A program made the translations under genes and the position numbers. The notes beneath the pieces were generated by a model that was given only the letters and a program-made list of their open reading frames with translations, made no database searches and was not told where the DNA came from. A stretch of 64,000 nucleotides of DNA from Algoriphagus sp. A40 (GTDB taxonomy: Bacteria; Bacteroidota; Bacteroidia; Cytophagales; Cyclobacteriaceae). The DNA lies in contig NZ_MUNY01000045.1 in assembly GCF_002002735.1 (NCBI RefSeq), forward strand, positions 62,001-126,000. The letters are read 5' to 3'. Each line of letters opens with the position of its first letter. Positions within the stretch are counted from its first letter, which is position 1. Shown here piece by piece: positions 61,002 to 64,000 of the stretch.

Positions 61002-62276
61002 CTACAGCTTCTTTTTCTTTCGTCTACTACGCTTCTTCCATTCAAAAGGCACATGGGAAAAGCCAGCATCAGGCGTTGCCAGATCCACCAAAAGGGAATA
61101 TGTTCGGAAGCCAGAAGACTTTTCTATTCCTTCTTTTTGTAAACTGTGAGTATCTGAAGCTTGATTCCCCAGACTTTTTGTCGTCGGATTCATCGAAATT
61201 TGCGAGCTGTTTTTCTCATTTCCGCCACCGCCAATTCGTTCCAGCATCCCCTTGGCGCTGTACTTTTTGCCAAGAGCGCTGCCGTTGAATACGCACCTGT
61301 TGCGGTGATCTACGTAGGTTAATCCATAGACTCTTCCGTCCGGATTTACCCGCTTTACCACAGCAATTCCCCGCCTTTCCAGGCTTTTTACCACCTCATC
61401 CAGACTTGTCGGTTTCGACTTTAAGAAGGTCAAATCCACCGCCGATCGTATCTCCGGAAGGTGAGATTTCCGTTCGATTTCATTAGCACCAAATCGGCTT
61501 TCGATGTCGTTTAGCGTCGCCATAAAGTGGAAGCTACTGGCCTTGATGGGAACTCCAACCTTCTCCCCTTTTTCATCCAACACCCGGTAAACCAAGCCCC
61601 TGTTTTTGAAGATCCGGGACTCCTCTCCCCCACGATCAGCGGTGATGTTATAGCCCTTCAGCACTGCATTCAACTCAGGCAGGGAAGTATATCTATAGTT
61701 CTTGAGCACATGCTGGAGCACGTTTCCGATCGCGCGCTTTGTCTCTGATTTGCCATAGGCTACCCTTGAAATATCCACCGCCTTGGCGAGGTACTCGCCC
61801 TTATTTTGCTGCTCAGCGGGCACCAACCCAAATTGATTTTCGATTGCCTTTCGGGTTGGTTCTGACTTGAGTTTGCCGATGTTGTGGAGCGGAATCCGTG
61901 TCCCGTCCAACTGGATGTTTGTAGTCACCAAATGGAGATGGGGATGACCGGCATCGGTGTGTTGGTATACCAAATAAGGCTGGTCTCCAAAGCCGATTCC
62001 CATCATGTACGATTTGGAAATACGGATCAGACGGTCCTTGTCAAGCACCTCACCTGGAGCAAAATTCAGGGAAATATGTACTGCGTTCACTTTCGCTCTG
62101 CCATTCAATTGGGTCAATTTTAGCATGTATTTCAACCTCATTTCGGCAGACTGTTCGGCTGAATTTCCAGGATAGTTTTGGATAGATAGCAACACCGCCG
62201 CACCGGTTTCCAGCTTGTTTTCATTGTACTGAAATGGCCTTCGAATAGAGGAACCGGACTTTATGATTGCAACCAT
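61002..62276 (-). CDS. mobB: MobB relaxase (mobilization nuclease)
   Basis: 424 aa, MobP-type relaxase of Bacteroides elements. The N-terminal domain has VHISLNFAPGE, YMMGIGFGDQPYLVYQHTDAGHPHLHLVTTNIQLDG (HxxxxHxH metal site, about 100-115) and GKLKSEPTRKAIENQFGL. The rest (about 200-420) is a less conserved basic tail ending KKRSRRKKKKL. It nicks oriT and stays bound to the strand. It overlaps mobA by 16 bp. Confidence 0.93.
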   Translation of the reverse strand: MVAIIKSGSSIRRPFQYNENKLETGAAVLLSIQNYPGNSAEQSAEMRLKYMLKLTQLNGRAKVNAVHISLNFAPGEVLDKDRLIRISKSYMMGIGFGDQPYLVYQHTDAGHPHLHLVTTNIQLDGTRIPLHNIGKLKSEPTRKAIENQFGLVPAEQQNKGEYLAKAVDISRVAYGKSETKRAIGNVLQHVLKNYRYTSLPELNAVLKGYNITADRGGEESRIFKNRGLVYRVLDEKGEKVGVPIKASSFHFMATLNDIESRFGANEIERKSHLPEIRSAVDLTFLKSKPTSLDEVVKSLERRGIAVVKRVNPDGRVYGLTYVDHRNRCVFNGSALGKKYSAKGMLERIGGGGNEKNSSQISMNPTTKSLGNQASDTHSLQKEGIEKSSGFRTYSLLVDLATPDAGFSHVPFEWKKRSRRKKKKL

Positions 62277-62653
62277 TTCTCTGTGATTTTATCCATAAAT
62301 CCCTGCAACTTTTCCAGTGAATCCCGGATATTTTCACCCAGGTCTTGGGCCTGGATCGAGAGTGTTTTCCCTTCGATTTCAGGCTCCGAATGGAGCTTTT
62401 TTACCAGTTGATTGTAGTTGGATGCTAAGCCGTGCAGGTCTCTCCTCAAGGCAAAGAGCTCCCTCAAAAGATCCTCCGTTCCGGTATCCCGATACCTGCC
62501 GATGACGGGCTTTTTGAGTAAAATGCGTCTTGCAAAATCACTCAAACTTTGTTGGATTGTTTCTTCGGAGTAGGCTCTGATTTTCACCAATTCCCGATCA
62601 GTCAGTCTAATATGAAGCCACTTGTTTCGTTTGTTTTCATCCATCTTTTCCAT
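62261..62653 (-). CDS. mobA: MobA-type mobilization accessory protein
   Basis: 130 aa. The N-terminus NKWLHIRLTDRELVKIRAYSEE is a ribbon-helix-helix-like DNA-binding start, followed by RRILLKKPVIGRYRDTG and helices (LLRELFALRRDLHGLASNYNQLVKKLH), the pattern of plasmid and Bacteroides MobA/MbeC-type proteins that bind oriT and help the relaxase. First gene of the mob operon, overlapping mobB by 16 bp. Confidence 0.88.
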   Translation of the reverse strand: MEKMDENKRNKWLHIRLTDRELVKIRAYSEETIQQSLSDFARRILLKKPVIGRYRDTGTEDLLRELFALRRDLHGLASNYNQLVKKLHSEPEIEGKTLSIQAQDLGENIRDSLEKLQGFMDKITEKWLQS

Positions 62654-62687
62654 GCATTTAAGCTTTTGAATAGCATTCCCAAATCAA

Positions 62688-62740
62688 ACCCCACGACTTC
62701 GGAGTGAAGGGGATCAAGATCCGGTTGTGATACAACCGTA
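62688..62740. other. Candidate origin of transfer (oriT)
   Basis: Nested inverted repeats just upstream of mobA: GGATC-AA-GATCC (62711-62722) beside CGGTTGT-GAT-ACAACCG (62722-62738), with CCCC...GGGG arms just left. Mobilizable Bacteroides elements commonly carry oriT here. The gap to 62,968 holds no other obvious gene and should also contain the two divergent promoters. Confidence 0.4.
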
Positions 62741-62968
62741 CATCTTGCCGATTTCGGAGGACACAGGAAATCCCTTCAGCCTTAGGAATTTCAGACAGCG
62801 GCCTAAAAGACCCTTCGGCAATGTTTCCTCCCCTTCCAAAGCTGGGTGATACAAGTATAAAAAGCACAGAGCACTCCAGCCTATCCTGAGCAATTGTTAA
62901 ATAGGATCATCTGACTGACTTCCAGTAGATTGAAAACAATTATCAACATCACTTAAACCCCAAAAACA

Positions 62969-63250
62969 ATGGCAACAACATCATTGGAAATCCTCTTTGA
63001 AACCCTCTTGGCAGTACCCGGTATGCACGATCCGGTAAAGATCGACCTGAAAATCCCCCGCAAAACAATCCTTCTCCTCACCGAGGTCATCGCCCGGGGA
63101 ATGAACCAAAAAACAGACCTGGAAAATGGCATTATCCGGATCTCCAAAGAGTCGGCAGCGGAACTGCAAACCATCATCGACGATTGTCTGGAAAAATCGG
63201 GACTGACCTGCCTAAATGCGAAACTCAGGGAAATCAACCTCCAAAGCTGA
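62969..63250 (+). CDS. Small hypothetical protein of the mobile element
   Basis: 93 aa, helical (LEILFETLLAVPG, TILLLTEVIARGMNQKTDLENGI, AAELQTIIDDCLEKSGL), no signal peptide. I do not recognise it. It begins a two-gene plus-strand operon divergent from mobA, followed after 4 bp by a second small gene. A regulatory or accessory role in transfer is possible but unsupported. Confidence 0.7.
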   Translation: MATTSLEILFETLLAVPGMHDPVKIDLKIPRKTILLLTEVIARGMNQKTDLENGIIRISKESAAELQTIIDDCLEKSGLTCLNAKLREINLQS

Positions 63251-63254
63251 AATC

Positions 63255-63479
63255 ATGGGACCGGAAAAAAACGAAATCCCAGACACAAGCAGGCGGATCG
63301 ATCCGGATGCGAATCCCTTGACTTCATTTGGAAGAGACAGTGACTTCATTGATGAGCTCATCCAAGGAGTATATGAAAAAAATTCTTCTTCCCGGGAAAT
63401 GCCAAAAACTACGGAGTCGGAAACCAATACCCCGAAAGTTCGGGATCGAAAGAAGCGGAGTAAAAATTTCCGGTTTTGA
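63255..63479 (+). CDS. Small charged hypothetical protein of the mobile element
   Basis: 74 aa from the ATG at 63255 (MGPEKNEIPDTSRRIDPD). Middle SFGRDSDFIDELIQGVYEKN looks helical, and the end is very basic (KVRDRKKRSKNFRF). No family recognised. It lies 4 bp after the 93-residue gene and is followed by an imperfect hairpin terminator. Confidence 0.65.
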   Translation: MGPEKNEIPDTSRRIDPDANPLTSFGRDSDFIDELIQGVYEKNSSSREMPKTTESETNTPKVRDRKKRSKNFRF

Positions 63480-63524
63480 TCTTCAAAAGCACCTTCCTTT
63501 AAGCGTCAAAAATGCTTTGCTGAT

Positions 63525-63935
63525 CTAGACAGCTTGATTCCCGACCTTGCCTGTAAGTATGGAAGGCAAATCGGGAAACAGGCTGTCTTTTTCTATCAGG
63601 TAAGGCCCTGTTCCGAGAGACGAGGAAGTGGGCCTTACCTCTAGGTTATTTTCCTTTTTGGCCTTTCTCTCCAACGCGTCTTTTATGGAATCTCTGAAAA
63701 GGACAACCCAAATGAATATCGAAAACATGCCGATAAGTATAACCGGAATGCTCAACCACATCACCAATCCTTCAACCGCGGTATCAAAAAGCCCCTTCCC
63801 ATAACTGGAAAAATGCTGAAGACCTCCAGGTCCCCTTCTTAGAAAGCGTCGCTTCCCTACCCAATAGCGCATGTATAATCCCTGGGCGAAAATCCCGATT
63901 ATGATGACCCAGGCTAACAAATCATAAAAAAACAT
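63525..63935 (-). CDS. Two-helix membrane protein of the mobile element
   Basis: 136 aa with two hydrophobic segments (DLLAWVIIIGIFAQGLYM about 5-22; LVMWLSIPVILIGMFSIFIWVVLF about 57-80) separated by a basic loop (GKRRFLRRGPGGLQHF). The soluble C-terminus ends LPSILTGKVGNQAV. Related-looking proteins on Bacteroidetes elements are often mislabelled as molybdenum ABC permeases; no such function is supported. Its stop codon lies in the imperfect hairpin that ends the convergent plus-strand operon. Confidence 0.7.
   Translation of the reverse strand: MFFYDLLAWVIIIGIFAQGLYMRYWVGKRRFLRRGPGGLQHFSSYGKGLFDTAVEGLVMWLSIPVILIGMFSIFIWVVLFRDSIKDALERKAKKENNLEVRPTSSSLGTGPYLIEKDSLFPDLPSILTGKVGNQAV
63527..63592 (+). 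terminator. Imperfect long hairpin terminator
   Basis: AGACAGC, TCCCGA and TTGCCT are matched in order by AGGCAA, TCGGGA and GCTGTCT, then T5. It lies 48 bp after the 74-residue gene and overlaps the 3' end of the convergent membrane-protein gene. Confidence 0.6.
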
Positions 63936-63950
63936 ACCTGAATAGTTAGA

Positions 63951-64000
63951 TTAATACCCCATATCCGTTTCATCCATCCGCTTTTCCAGACTGTCTTTGA
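63951..64000 (-). CDS. 3' end of a gene running off the right edge
   Basis: The last 15 codons end KDSLEKRMDETDMGY and a TAA stop at 63951-63953. It is 15 bp upstream of the membrane-protein gene on the same strand, so it belongs to that operon. Too short to identify. Confidence 0.6.
   Translation of the reverse strand, partial: KDSLEKRMDETDMGY

Noticed and set aside
1..64000. CRISPR array or classical restriction-modification system
   Set aside because: No regularly spaced direct repeats or recognisable Cas, methylase or endonuclease genes were seen.

Overview
The window reads as a chromosomal segment of a marine- or freshwater-type Bacteroidetes of the Cytophagales (Algoriphagus/Cyclobacterium-like). 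This rests on gliding-motility lipoprotein GldH beside RicT, a GWxTD-domain protein, PorT-type beta-barrels, a DUF2723 membrane protein, NVGIGT-repeat secreted proteins, TAnnTTTG promoter elements and the lack of Shine-Dalgarno sequences. Genus assignment is inference.

Bases 1-41,650 are ordinary core genome. An FtsX/MacB-type ABC exporter (two permeases, ATPase, HlyD adaptor) sits next to a divergent NtrC-type response regulator and histidine kinase (1-9,344). Next come repair and housekeeping genes (msrAB, a Dabb lipoprotein, a D-2-hydroxyacid dehydrogenase). A tight four-gene run of desaturase, DEAD-box-type helicase, 86-residue protein and cold-shock protein looks like one cold-adaptation operon (17,015-14,164). 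From 17,218 to 25,120 lies a sulfur module: OprD-like porin and TsdA-like dihaem cytochrome, two half-size YeeE/YedE transporters, a persulfide-dioxygenase/rhodanese fusion and thioredoxin. Its four promoters share a Crp/Fnr-like operator at nearly the same spacing from the -7 element. An acyl-ACP thioesterase and an MFS carrier lie inside the module without that operator. Then follow DUF2723, DinB, a methyltransferase, GWxTD, rlmB, manC, kdsD, recQ, purD, ricT, gldH and a PAS/HisKA protein without an ATPase domain.

From tRNA-Ser(GCU) (41,652-41,740) to the right edge the window is accessory DNA, probably an integrative mobilizable or conjugative element. It holds a Bacteroides-type tyrosine integrase, a decayed RhuM-Fic gene with two further remnants of its 3' end, a decayed DUF3945-type gene, and a MobA-MobB-MobC mobilization set with a candidate oriT. 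More transfer-type genes run off the right edge, and no right attachment site is visible.

Inside the element, 44,950-57,512 on the minus strand is a cluster of secreted proteins: three NVGIGT/S74-like proteins, a coiled-coil beta-barrel protein, a 1,065-residue SpvB/RHS-like protein, a small secreted protein, and a 1,469-residue DUF6443/RHS protein. The RHS C-terminal 228 residues are an AT-rich, unrelated-looking tip followed after 5 bp by an 89-residue two-helix membrane protein. This is the best candidate for an undescribed system: an RHS polymorphic effector with a membrane immunity protein carried on a mobile element.
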